64,000 nt of DNA. Origin: Tropicimonas sediminicola. Its GTDB lineage: Bacteria > Pseudomonadota > Alphaproteobacteria > Rhodobacterales > Rhodobacteraceae. The notes under the pieces are model-generated. The model did not search any database. It had not been told where the DNA came from and saw only the letters and a list, made by a program, of their open reading frames with translations. A program made the position numbers and the translations under genes. The stretch lies in assembly GCF_900188335.1 (NCBI RefSeq), contig NZ_FZOY01000005.1:248001-312000 (forward strand). Reading direction: 5' to 3'. Within the stretch, counting starts at the first letter, position 1; each line of letters begins with the position of its first letter. Positions 8,750-16,510 of the stretch are shown here, piece after piece.

Positions 8750-9528
8750 GTTTCCTGTCGCATCTCCTGCCCGCCGCGCTGATGGAGCGGCTGGACCATC
8801 ACCCGGCGGCCGACGCACCGCCGGAGCCCGAGAACCTGACCTATGCCGTGGGCGACGTTCACGGCTGCGACGCCAAGCTCGAAAGGCTGTTGGAGCGTAT
8901 CGAGGAGGACCGGGATGGACGCACGGCCGATATCGTGTTCCTCGGCGACTACATCGACCGGGGTCCGGATGGGGCGGGGGTGCTCCGCAGGGTAAAGGCG
9001 CTGCAGGAGGCCGACAGCGACCGCGTCTTCTGCCTGATGGGCAATCACGACCTGATGATGCTCGATTTCCTGAGCGCGCCGGCCAGCCTTGCGCAGCGCT
9101 GGCTGGACTACGGCGGCGAGGAGACCATGGCGAGTTTCGGTGTGCCGTCCTTCGCGGAGGTGGATCTTCGGCAGCGGACCGCGGCGCGGGCGCGCGCACT
9201 GCGCGAGGCAGCCGGGCCGGGACTTCTCGGGTGGCTTGCCAACCTGCCGCTCTGGTGGCGGTCGGGCAACGTGGTTGCCGTGCATGGCCAGACGGATCCG
9301 TTGCGCGCCATGATCGCCCAGAAGGAGAACGTCCTGCTCTGGGGCCGCCCTGCCGCCAAGATCGTGCCGCGGCGGGACGGTAGCTGGGTTGTTCATGGCC
9401 ATACGCCGGTGCCGGAGCCGCGGGTGGCCGGCCGCCATGTTGCGATCGACACCGCCGCCTTCCGCGGTGGCCCGCTAACCGCGGCCGTGCTCGGCGACGG
9501 GATGCCACGTTTCCTCTCGGTGACCTGA
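8746..9528 (+). CDS. Metallophosphoesterase (serine/threonine phosphatase-like)
   Basis: A 260-residue protein of the calcineurin-like phosphoesterase family. The metal-binding motifs appear in order: GDVHG, GDYIDRG and GNHD, followed by HGHTPVPEPR near the C-terminus. This set is characteristic of bacterial PrpA/PrpB-type or ApaH-related phosphatases that act on phosphoproteins or dinucleoside polyphosphates; which one cannot be decided here. The ATG at 8746 overlaps the rhomboid stop codon (ATGA). In-frame upstream codons would run into the rhomboid gene and encode no conserved sequence, so the coupled start is preferred. Confidence 0.85.
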   Translation: MSFLSHLLPAALMERLDHHPAADAPPEPENLTYAVGDVHGCDAKLERLLERIEEDRDGRTADIVFLGDYIDRGPDGAGVLRRVKALQEADSDRVFCLMGNHDLMMLDFLSAPASLAQRWLDYGGEETMASFGVPSFAEVDLRQRTAARARALREAAGPGLLGWLANLPLWWRSGNVVAVHGQTDPLRAMIAQKENVLLWGRPAAKIVPRRDGSWVVHGHTPVPEPRVAGRHVAIDTAAFRGGPLTAAVLGDGMPRFLSVT

Positions 9529-9630
9529 TCCCGGCGCTTCTGAGCGACTTCGGGCGCGCGCCCCCTGTTTGCGCCGGGCAATTCGTGGCAGATGAGGGCG
9601 AGATATCGCGACAGGGGCGAGGATACGGGT

Positions 9631-10194
9631 TTGCTGATCGAAGAAACCGCGCTGCCGGGCGTGCTGGTGCTCACGCCGAAACGGATCGGTGACGCCAGGG
9701 GCTTCTTCTCCGAAAGCTACAACCGGGACCTTCTGCGCGACCGGGGGATCGACCTGACCTTCATCCAGGACAACCACTCGCTGTCCCACGACGCTGGCAC
9801 GGTGCGCGGCCTGCATTTCCAGGGTCCGCCGCGGGCCCAGGCCAAGCTGGTTCGCTGCGGGCGCGGGCGGCTCTGGGACGTGGCGGTCGATATCCGGCGC
9901 GGCTCAACGTGGTATGGCAAGTGGGCCGGCGTCGAGCTGAGCGCGGAGAACGGCCGCCAGATGCTGATTCCGGAAGGGTTTGCGCATGGGTTCGTTACCC
10001 GCGAGCCGGATACCGAGATCCTTTACAAATGCACCGATTCCTATGCGCCCGAGGCCGAGGGCGCGATCCGCTTCGATGACCCGGACATCGGGATCGACTG
10101 GGGCCTCGACGGCCAGACGCCGATCCTGTCGGAGCGGGACAAGGCCGCGCCGGGCTTTGCCGGTTTCCAATCCCCGTTCCGGTTCGAGGGCTGA
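9631..10194 (+). CDS. rfbC: dTDP-4-dehydrorhamnose 3,5-epimerase
   Basis: RfbC catalyses the third step of dTDP-L-rhamnose synthesis, the double epimerisation of the 4-keto-6-deoxy sugar. The family N-terminus (LIEETALPGVLVLTPKRIGD, then ARGFFSESYN) begins directly at a TTG codon at 9631 preceded by GAGGA with a 6-base spacer. An ATG at 9592 would add 13 unconserved residues and has no ribosome-binding site, so the TTG start is preferred (187 residues, the normal family length). Conserved QDNHSLS and TVRGLHFQ hold the active-site histidine region, and PEGFAHGF is also present. rfbB follows after 3 bp. Confidence 0.93.
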   Translation: MLIEETALPGVLVLTPKRIGDARGFFSESYNRDLLRDRGIDLTFIQDNHSLSHDAGTVRGLHFQGPPRAQAKLVRCGRGRLWDVAVDIRRGSTWYGKWAGVELSAENGRQMLIPEGFAHGFVTREPDTEILYKCTDSYAPEAEGAIRFDDPDIGIDWGLDGQTPILSERDKAAPGFAGFQSPFRFEG

Positions 10195-10197
10195 GCA

Positions 10198-11238
10198 ATG
10201 AAACTAATGGTGACGGGCGGGGCGGGGTTCATCGGTTCGGCGGTTGTGCGGCAGGCGATTGCCGAGGGGCACGCGGTCGTCAACCTCGACGCGCTGACCT
10301 ATGCCGCCTGTCTCGACAGCCTTGCCAGCGTGGCGGGTCGTCCTGACTATGCCTTCGAGCAAGTCGATATCCGGGACGGCGCGGCGCTGGCCGATGCCTT
10401 TGCCCGCCACCGGCCCGACGCGGTGCTGCATCTCGCGGCGGAGAGCCATGTTGACCGGTCGATCGACGGTCCGGCCGATTTCATCGGCACCAACATCACC
10501 GGCACCTTCACGCTGCTGGAAGCCGCACGGGCGTATTGGGAGGGGCATGGCGCGCCGGACGCTTTCCGTTTCGTCCATGTCTCCACCGACGAGGTCTTCG
10601 GCTCGCTCGGCCCGACCGGCGCCTTCAGCGAAACGACGGCCTATGCGCCCAACAGCCCCTATGCGGCGTCCAAGGCGGCCGCCGATCATCTCGTCCGGGC
10701 CTGGCACAAGACCTACGGCCTGCCCGTGGTGATGACCAATTGCTCGAACAATTACGGTCCGTTCCAGTTCCCGGAGAAGCTGATCCCCGTGGTGATCCTC
10801 ACGGCGCTGGAGGGCGCGCCAATCCCGGTCTACGGCACCGGAGACAACGTGCGGGACTGGCTTCACGTGGAGGATCACGCCGAGGCGCTTCTGCTGGTCA
10901 TGCAGCGGGGTCGGGTCGGGCGCAGCTACAACATCGGTGGCAGTGCCGAGGCTCGCAACATCGACCTGGTGGAGACGCTTTGCGCCATCCTCGACCGGCT
11001 CCGGCCGGGCGAAAACCCGTATTCCGAGCTGATTGCCCGCGTCCCCGACCGGCCCGGGCATGACCATCGCTACGCCATCGACGCGACGCGCATCCGTGAG
11101 GAATTGGGCTGGGCGCCGCGCCATTCGCTCGACAGCGGGCTGGAGCAGACGGTGCGTTGGTATCTCGACAACGAGGCGTGGTGGCAGGCGCTCCGGGACA
11201 GGCCGGGCGTCGGTGTGCGGTTGGGCGTGGGGACATGA
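10198..11238 (+). CDS. rfbB: dTDP-glucose 4,6-dehydratase
   Basis: RfbB converts dTDP-glucose to dTDP-4-keto-6-deoxyglucose, the second step of dTDP-rhamnose synthesis. It is an extended short-chain dehydrogenase of 346 residues with the NAD-binding motif TGGAGFIG at the N-terminus, the [10 protein letters not shown] segment carrying the active-site Thr-Asp-Glu, and the catalytic YxxxK as [22 protein letters not shown] is the family's conserved substrate-binding stretch. The gene is packed between rfbC (3 bp) and rfbD (ATGA overlap), so rfbC-rfbB-rfbD form one translational unit. Confidence 0.96.
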   Translation: MKLMVTGGAGFIGSAVVRQAIAEGHAVVNLDALTYAACLDSLASVAGRPDYAFEQVDIRDGAALADAFARHRPDAVLHLAAESHVDRSIDGPADFIGTNITGTFTLLEAARAYWEGHGAPDAFRFVHVSTDEVFGSLGPTGAFSETTAYAPNSPYAASKAAADHLVRAWHKTYGLPVVMTNCSNNYGPFQFPEKLIPVVILTALEGAPIPVYGTGDNVRDWLHVEDHAEALLLVMQRGRVGRSYNIGGSAEARNIDLVETLCAILDRLRPGENPYSELIARVPDRPGHDHRYAIDATRIREELGWAPRHSLDSGLEQTVRWYLDNEAWWQALRDRPGVGVRLGVGT

Positions 11239-12098
11239 AGCTGCTGGTCTTTGGCCGGTCCGGGCAGGTCGGATTGGCGCTGCGCCGGGCGGCGGCCTCG
11301 GCGGGGGGCGAGATGATCGCGCTCGGGCGGGGGGAGGCGGACCTTGCCGAGCCGGGTGCCTGTGCCCGGGCCATCGCGCGCAGCGATGCCGACGTGGTCA
11401 TCAACGCCGCCGCCTACACCGCCGTGGATCGGGCGGAAGACGAGCCGGAGCTCGCCGGGCGCATCAACGCACAGGCGGCCGGTGAGATCGCCCGTGCCGC
11501 GGCCGAGAGTGGCCTGCCGCTCCTGCACCTTTCGACGGATTACGTCTTTGACGGCACGGGCGCGCAGCCCTGGTGCCCTGGGGATGTGCCGTCGCCGGTC
11601 AATGCCTACGGCCGAAGCAAGCTCGACGGCGAGGCCGCGATTGCCGATGCTGGCGGGACTCACGTGATCCTCCGCACGAGCTGGGTCTTTTCAGCTCACG
11701 GGACGAACTTCGTCCGAACGATGCTGCGGCTTGCGGAGAGCCGGGCGGAGATCGCGGTCGTTTCCGACCAGATCGGCGGACCAACCCCCGCTGCCGCGCT
11801 GGCAGAGGCCCTGATGACACTCGCCCGGGCGAGCGCTGGCCCGGATTTCCGGAGTGGCGTGCATCACCTGAGCGGCGCGCCCGACACGTCCTGGGCTGGG
11901 TTCGCACGCGAGATCTTTCGCCTGTCCGGTCATGACGTGAGGGTGCGCGAGATCCCGAGCGCGGAATTCCCCACGCAGGCCCGACGCCCGCTGAACTCGC
12001 GCCTCGACTGCACCTCGCTCGCCGAAAGCTTCGGCATCGCCCGCCCGGACTGGCGGGACGGACTGCGAGAGGTGCTGGCGGAAATCGCGACGGGCTAG
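11235..12098 (+). CDS. rfbD: dTDP-4-dehydrorhamnose reductase
   Basis: RfbD reduces dTDP-4-keto-L-rhamnose to dTDP-L-rhamnose, the last step of the pathway. The start at 11235 overlaps the rfbB stop codon (ATGA) and leads straight into the nucleotide-binding motif FGRSGQVG; the 287-residue length is normal. The catalytic YxxxK occurs as YGRSK, preceded by the conserved [10 protein letters not shown]. The substrate-binding tail RPLNSRLDC is also present. A short hairpin follows the stop codon and may lower read-through into rfbA. Confidence 0.95.
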   Translation: MKLLVFGRSGQVGLALRRAAASAGGEMIALGRGEADLAEPGACARAIARSDADVVINAAAYTAVDRAEDEPELAGRINAQAAGEIARAAAESGLPLLHLSTDYVFDGTGAQPWCPGDVPSPVNAYGRSKLDGEAAIADAGGTHVILRTSWVFSAHGTNFVRTMLRLAESRAEIAVVSDQIGGPTPAAALAEALMTLARASAGPDFRSGVHHLSGAPDTSWAGFAREIFRLSGHDVRVREIPSAEFPTQARRPLNSRLDCTSLAESFGIARPDWRDGLREVLAEIATG

Positions 12099-12099
12099 T

Positions 12100-12119
12100 C
12101 GCCGCTTCACGCGGCGTTT
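12100..12119 (+). terminator. Short GC hairpin between rfbD and rfbA (weak terminator or attenuator)
   Basis: A perfect 6-bp stem (CGCCGC / GCGGCG) with a 5-base loop is followed by TTT two bases after the rfbD stop. The U-tract is only three bases, so termination would be partial at best. It could reduce expression of rfbA relative to rfbCBD. Confidence 0.35.
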
Positions 12120-12211
12120 CAACTTGCCGCGAAACCCCTTAGACCGGTTGCGAGGGCCCCGCGCAGCGATCCGGCGGGCCGGGCGGCAGGGGCGGCATCG
12201 GGGAGCGGCCA

Positions 12212-13078
12212 ATGAAGACCAAGGGCATCATCCTCGCCGGGGGCACCGGCACGCGGCTCTACCCGATCACGCTCGGCGTCTCCAAGCAGCTGCTGCCGAT
12301 CTTCGACAAGCCGATGATCTATTATCCGCTGAGCGTGCTGATGCTGGCGGGCATCCGCGAGATCGCCATCATCACCACGCCGCATGATCAGCCCCAGTTC
12401 CAGCGGCTGCTGGGGGACGGGCGGCAGTTCGGGATCGAGATCACGTGGGTCGAGCAGCCCGCGCCGGAGGGATTGGCGCAGGCCTATGTGCTCTGCGAGG
12501 ATTTCCTCGACGGTGCGCCTTCGGCGATGATCCTCGGCGACAACCTGTTCTTCGGTCACGGCCTGCCGGAGCTTCTGAAATCGGCCATTCAGCGGGAGCG
12601 CGGCGGCACGATCTTTGCCTATCGCGTGGCGGATCCTGAGCGCTACGGCGTCGTCCGGTTCGAAGGCAACCGGGCGACCGGCCTGGTGGAGAAGCCGCAG
12701 GTGGCGCCCTCGCGCTACGCCGTCACCGGGCTCTACTTCCTCGATGGGGACGCGCCGGCCCGAGCCAGGAACATCCGACCCTCTGCGCGTGGCGAGCTTG
12801 AGATCACCGAACTGCTGGAGACCTACCTCGCCGAAGACGCGCTCGACGTTCAGATCATGGGGCGCGGCTTTGCCTGGCTGGATACCGGAACCCATGCCTC
12901 CTTGCTCGACGCCGGCAATTTCGTGCGCACCCTGACCGAGCGACAGGGGCTGCAGACCGGGTGCCCGGAGGAGATCGCCTGGCAGCAGGGCTGGATCGAT
13001 GATGCGGCGCTCGCGGAGCGCATCCGGCTGTTTTCCCGGACCGCCTATGGCGACTACCTGCGCCAGTTGCTGGAGTGA
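12212..13078 (+). CDS. rfbA: Glucose-1-phosphate thymidylyltransferase
   Basis: RfbA joins glucose-1-phosphate and dTTP to make dTDP-glucose, the first step of dTDP-rhamnose synthesis. The 288-residue protein opens with the nucleotidyltransferase signature ILAGGTGTRLYPIT and the substrate loop SKQLLPIFDKPMIYYPLS. The Mg-binding segment appears as MILGDNLFFGHGL, and VVRFEGN with VEKP are typical of the RmlA family. It is separated from rfbD by 113 bp containing a small hairpin, so its expression may be partly uncoupled. With rfbC, rfbB and rfbD the full pathway is present. Confidence 0.96.
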   Translation: MKTKGIILAGGTGTRLYPITLGVSKQLLPIFDKPMIYYPLSVLMLAGIREIAIITTPHDQPQFQRLLGDGRQFGIEITWVEQPAPEGLAQAYVLCEDFLDGAPSAMILGDNLFFGHGLPELLKSAIQRERGGTIFAYRVADPERYGVVRFEGNRATGLVEKPQVAPSRYAVTGLYFLDGDAPARARNIRPSARGELEITELLETYLAEDALDVQIMGRGFAWLDTGTHASLLDAGNFVRTLTERQGLQTGCPEEIAWQQGWIDDAALAERIRLFSRTAYGDYLRQLLE

Positions 13079-13327
13079 TCCTCGGCGGCGTGACCGTTAA
13101 CGAAAGATGACCGGACCGGTTGCTGCATCAGGGTCTTGTTGAGGCTTCTGATGGATTCTCGGCCTGCTTTCAAAGACGTGCAGGAAGAGCTGCCGACGGC
13201 CGGCCCGATGCGGGCCTCCACGACGAGGCAACCCCGAAGCCGTCCCTCCGGGGCGAGCGCGGGTGTCTTGGGCGGGCCAACGCACTCGGCTGGCAACGGA
13301 ACACAACTGGCATGAAAGGAACCGGCA

Positions 13328-13573
13328 ATGAGCGTTTGGCAGTCTGCCGCACTGGTGACCGAGGCGTTTCCCCACTGGGCCAAGCCCGCAACCCTTGATG
13401 TCGCCCCGGGAGGCGGCACGGTGCAGCTCGAGCGCCGCAACGCGGGTGGCGATTGGGAGGGGTTCGAGGTCTTCGACACCTCCGGCGCCTACAAGATCGA
13501 GGTCGTCAACAGCCCGGAGATGCGCATCACCGCAACGGCTGACGCGCAGTTCCGCTGGACCTGGAACGGCTGA
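13328..13573 (+). CDS. Small hypothetical protein, probably a beta-sandwich
   Basis: An 81-residue protein that I do not recognise. It has a good ribosome-binding site (AAGGAACC before the ATG). No signal peptide or membrane segment is visible. The sequence alternates hydrophobic and polar residues with aromatic turns (GGTVQLERRNAGGDWEGF, then AYKIEVVN and the end FRWTWNG), which suggests a small all-beta fold. Similar short beta-sandwich proteins occur in phage structural modules, but no other phage gene is nearby. It faces the minus-strand gene at 13655 across a shared hairpin. A 249-bp stretch upstream (13079-13327) holds no other gene. Confidence 0.6.
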   Translation: MSVWQSAALVTEAFPHWAKPATLDVAPGGGTVQLERRNAGGDWEGFEVFDTSGAYKIEVVNSPEMRITATADAQFRWTWNG

Positions 13574-13618
13574 GACGGGCAGGGCTCGGTTCCCTCACCT
13601 CCGGGGCTCTGAGCGTGG

Positions 13619-13647
13619 CGCCGGTCCGGTTCTTCCGGGCCGGCGTT
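13619..13647. terminator. Hairpin between converging small genes
   Basis: An 11-bp GC-rich stem with one G-U pair (13619-13629 with 13635-13645) and a TTCTT loop lies between the ends of the converging genes at 13328 and 13655. It is followed by TT on the plus strand. Its position and strength fit a two-way terminator, although neither side has a long T-tract. Confidence 0.45.
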
Positions 13648-13654
13648 ACACGTT

Positions 13655-13915
13655 TCAGGAAGCCTCGCCGCCGTGTTCGCGGGCCTCTGCCGCTTCGAGC
13701 GCCTTCACTCTCTGCTCAAGTTGGGAGAACCGGGCGTGGATTTCCCGCGCAGGCATGTATTGCGCCGCGCTTTCGTCTGCAAGGAGCTGTTCGAGCGCAG
13801 TCCGAAACCCGGGCCCGCCGGTACGGATCTGCGAGATGACATCGCGCACGAGGTCTTCGTGCTCGATCTCGATCCGCAGGTTGATCGCCTTGGTGTTCAC
13901 CTTGGACTTCGGCAT
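13655..13915 (-). CDS. Small hypothetical protein, possible ribbon-helix-helix regulator
   Basis: An 86-residue protein starting at the ATG at 13915 (MPKSKVNTKAINLRIEIEHE); codons upstream of this look non-coding. A basic N-terminus is followed by a short strand-like segment (INLRIEIE) and a helix (DLVRDVISQI), a pattern reminiscent of ribbon-helix-helix DNA-binding proteins. The C-terminal third (ARFSQLEQRVKALEAAEARE) has heptad character and could form a coiled coil. No known family can be named with confidence. It lies just downstream of the tRNA-Arg gene on the same strand. Confidence 0.55.
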   Translation of the reverse strand: MPKSKVNTKAINLRIEIEHEDLVRDVISQIRTGGPGFRTALEQLLADESAAQYMPAREIHARFSQLEQRVKALEAAEAREHGGEAS

Positions 13916-14055
13916 GGGACTGGTCCGCTCGTTGGGGCAAGTCCAATGATCTACGAGGCAAGGTGGCGTTTTGCAACCATCATGCAATCACCATTGCGCG
14001 GTGCAAGGCGACGGATGAAGCCGTACTTCGCGGGGAGATGCCGGTGCCTGCAAGA

Positions 14056-14132
14056 TGGCGACCCCGGCAGGATTCGAACCTGCAACCTGCCCCTTAGGAG
14101 GGGGCTGCTCTATCCAGTTGAGCCACGGGGTC
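14056..14132 (-). tRNA. tRNA-Arg (anticodon CCT)
   Basis: On the minus strand a 77-nt cloverleaf can be drawn: acceptor stem GACCCCG / CGGGGTC, a D-arm containing AACTGGATAGAG, an anticodon stem GCCCC / GGGGC with loop CTCCTAA, and the T-arm loop GGTTCGAATCC. The anticodon CCT reads AGG arginine codons, which are rare in GC-rich alphaproteobacteria. The 3' CCA is encoded (14058-14056), with G as discriminator base. No integrase or repeated tRNA 3' end is seen beside it. Confidence 0.96.
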
Positions 14133-14295
14133 GGTGGCCTTTAGGTGCCGGATCGTGGGCGTTTGCACAAGACGAAATCGCCGCGAATGGCTCCGGACAA
14201 GGGCTGGGGCGCCCGCACCGGGCGCATGTGCGACTAATATCCCCGGCTGCAATGCAGCGCTTTTCCACAGGGAAATTTGGCGCTAACAGATCTGC

Positions 14296-15372
14296 ATGAC
14301 ATACGACGATCAGCGTTCCCCCGATCCCACCCATGCGCCGGGCCGCGGCGAGTCCCGACGGCCCCTGACCCTGCGCGATGTGTCCGAGGCCTCGGGCGTG
14401 AGCGAAATGACCGTCAGCCGGGTGCTGCGAAACCGTGGCGACGTGAGTGCCGCGACGCGGGAACGGGTGCTGGCCGCGGCCAAGCGGCTCGGCTACGTGC
14501 CCAACAAGATCGCTGGCGCGCTCGCCTCGAGCAGGGTGAACCTCGTCGCCGTCATCATCCCGTCGCTGTCCAACATGGTCTTTCCGGAGGTCGTGAACGG
14601 GATCTCCCACGTGCTGGAGGATACCGAGCTTCAGCCGGTGCTCGGGGTGACGCATTACGAGCCGGAGCAGGAGGAGAAGGTCCTCTACGAAATGCTCAGC
14701 TGGCGGCCTTCCGGGGTGATCATCGCCGGGCTGGAGCGGACCGAGGCGTCCCGCGCGATGCTGAAGAACGCAGGCATCCCGGTGGTCGAGATCATGGATG
14801 TCGACGGTGAGCCGGTGGATTCGGCGGTGGGGATCTCGCACAAGCGGGCCGGACGCGAAATGGCGCAGGCGATCATCGACGAAGGCTACAAGCGCATCGG
14901 CTTCCTCGGCACCAAGATGCCGCGCGACCACCGCGCCCGGAAGCGCTACGAGGGGTTCACCGAGGCGCTCGAAAAGGCCGGGCTGAAGGTCGAGGATCAC
15001 GAGTATTACGAAGGCGGTTCCGGTTTCGCCAAGGGCCGGGAGATGACCGAGGCCATGCTGTCGCGGTCCCCGGACCTCGATTTCCTCTATTACTCGAACG
15101 ACCTGATCGGCGCGGGCGGACTGCTTTACTGCCTCGAGAAGGGGATCGACATTCCCGGCCAGATCGGCATGGCGGGCTTCAACCAGGTGGAACTGCTTGA
15201 CGGCCTGCCGCGCAAGCTCGCGACGATGGATTCCTGCCGGCGCGAAGTCGGGGAGGCCGCGGCACGGATCATCGCCGAGCGCACCGGCGACAAGGGCGAT
15301 CCGGACCTCGGCAGCGAGCAGATCGTCCTGATGCCCAAACTCACCTACGGCGACACGCTGCGCCGCGGCTGA
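14296..15372 (+). CDS. LacI-family transcriptional regulator, GntR (gluconate repressor)-like
   Basis: A 358-residue repressor with the LacI N-terminal helix-turn-helix (LTLRDVSEASGVSEMTVSRV) and hinge helix (GYVPNKIAGALASSRVN), then a periplasmic-binding-protein-like sugar domain. Segments such as VIIPSLSNMVFPEVVNGI, IPVVEIMD and MAGFNQVELLDGLPRKLA resemble the gluconate repressor GntR of enterobacteria more than LacI itself. About 28 residues precede the helix-turn-helix, slightly longer than usual, so a later start is possible. No gluconate genes lie nearby; the next gene downstream is a glycosyltransferase, so its target may be elsewhere or the adjacent polysaccharide genes. Confidence 0.88.
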   Translation: MTYDDQRSPDPTHAPGRGESRRPLTLRDVSEASGVSEMTVSRVLRNRGDVSAATRERVLAAAKRLGYVPNKIAGALASSRVNLVAVIIPSLSNMVFPEVVNGISHVLEDTELQPVLGVTHYEPEQEEKVLYEMLSWRPSGVIIAGLERTEASRAMLKNAGIPVVEIMDVDGEPVDSAVGISHKRAGREMAQAIIDEGYKRIGFLGTKMPRDHRARKRYEGFTEALEKAGLKVEDHEYYEGGSGFAKGREMTEAMLSRSPDLDFLYYSNDLIGAGGLLYCLEKGIDIPGQIGMAGFNQVELLDGLPRKLATMDSCRREVGEAAARIIAERTGDKGDPDLGSEQIVLMPKLTYGDTLRRG

Positions 15373-15459
15373 GGCCAACTTCATGGACATGGGCCGGGGG
15401 ATGGAGTTAAACGCGCCCACGTCCGGTCCTGCGTCCGGGCGGCGCAGCGCGAGGCCCCG

Positions 15460-16206
15460 ATGACCGACCTGTCGATCGTGATCCCGATGAAGAACGAGGG
15501 CGAGAACATCGCGCCTCTTCTCGACGGAATCGCGGCGGCCTGCGCGGGCGAGGATTACGAGATCATCGTCGTCAACGACGCCTCGACCGACGACACCGCC
15601 GAGATCGCGCAGCGGCTGGCCGCGGCCGACGGGCGGATCCGGCTTCTCAATCACGCCAGCTCGGCCGGTCAGAGCGCCGCCGTCCACAACGGTGTCCGGG
15701 CCGCGCGCGGCAAGATCATCTGCACGCTCGACGGCGACGGGCAAAACCCGCCAGAGGAATTGCCGAAGCTCTTCATCCCGCTGAAGCAGGACAGCACCGG
15801 CAAGCTCGGCCTCGTGGCCGGGCAGCGCGTGGCCCGGCAGGACACGTTCAGCAAGAAATGGGGCTCACGCTTTGCCAACGGGCTTCGGGCGCGGGTGCTG
15901 CATGACGGCACACGCGACACCGGCTGCGGGCTCAAGGGATTCCGCCGCGACGCCTTCCTCGCGCTTCCCTATTTCGACCACATGCACCGCTACCTGCCGG
16001 CCCTGTTCAACCGGGACGGCTGGGAAGTGGCGCTGGTCGACGTGAGCCACCGCGAACGCCAGGCCGGGCAGTCGAACTACACCAACTTCCGCCGCGCCAT
16101 CGTGGGGATCCCGGATCTGCTGGCCGTCGCATGGCTGATCCGCCGCCGCAAGAAGGCGCAGGCGGTGGAGGCCGGCCCCGTCGCCGAGGAGCACGCCGAT
16201 GGTTGA
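15460..16206 (+). CDS. GT2 glycosyltransferase, dolichol-phosphate-mannose-synthase-like
   Basis: A 248-residue GT2 enzyme expected to transfer a sugar from a nucleotide donor to undecaprenyl phosphate on the cytoplasmic face. It shows SIVIPMKNEGENIAPLLDGI at the N-terminus, VVNDASTDDTAEIA, the acidic metal motif in LDGDGQNPPEELP, and DTGCGLKGFRRDAF with the later GWEVALVDVSHR, all typical of DPM1/GtrB/ArnC relatives. There is no C-terminal membrane pair, so it is the soluble DPM1-like form. The LAB_N gene overlaps its end by 8 bp and a GT39 gene follows, making a compact three-gene module. Confidence 0.88.
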   Translation: MTDLSIVIPMKNEGENIAPLLDGIAAACAGEDYEIIVVNDASTDDTAEIAQRLAAADGRIRLLNHASSAGQSAAVHNGVRAARGKIICTLDGDGQNPPEELPKLFIPLKQDSTGKLGLVAGQRVARQDTFSKKWGSRFANGLRARVLHDGTRDTGCGLKGFRRDAFLALPYFDHMHRYLPALFNRDGWEVALVDVSHRERQAGQSNYTNFRRAIVGIPDLLAVAWLIRRRKKAQAVEAGPVAEEHADG

Positions 16207-16510
16207 GACCATGTTCAAATGGCTGGCCGTGGACAGCTGGTTCGAATTCTGGTGGGTGATCGTCGGGCTCGGCGGGCAACTGCTCTTTACCGCGCGGTTC
16301 CTTGTCCAGTGGATCGCCTCCGAACGGGCCGGCCGCTCTATCGTGCCGCTCGCCTTCTGGTACCTTTCGATCGGGGGCGGTCTCGTGCTCCTGGCCTATG
16401 CGCTGTTCCGCAAGGATCCGGTCTTCATCCTCGGCCAGTCCACCGGACTGTTCATCTACAGCCGCAATCTCTGGTTGATCCATGCCGAACGTCGCCGCCA
16501 GCCCGAATAG
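16199..16510 (+). CDS. Stand-alone LAB_N-domain membrane protein
   Basis: A 103-residue protein matching the lipid-A-disaccharide-synthase N-terminal (LAB_N) family, found here without any LpxB enzyme domain. It has about three hydrophobic helices, with the conserved pattern GQLLFTARFLVQWIASERAG, PLAFWYLSIGGG and the C-terminal GLFIYSRNLWLI. The fold is related to the PQ-loop/MtN3 (SWEET) membrane proteins. It overlaps the GT2 gene by 8 bp and the GT39 gene by 29 bp, so all three are translated together. By position it could flip the lipid-linked sugar made by the GT2 for use by the GT39; that role is my inference. Confidence 0.85.
   Translation: MVETMFKWLAVDSWFEFWWVIVGLGGQLLFTARFLVQWIASERAGRSIVPLAFWYLSIGGGLVLLAYALFRKDPVFILGQSTGLFIYSRNLWLIHAERRRQPE

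Noticed and set aside
14056-14132. tRNA-Arg as an attachment site of an integrated element
   Set aside because: No integrase, no repeat of the tRNA 3' end and no shift in base composition is visible around it.
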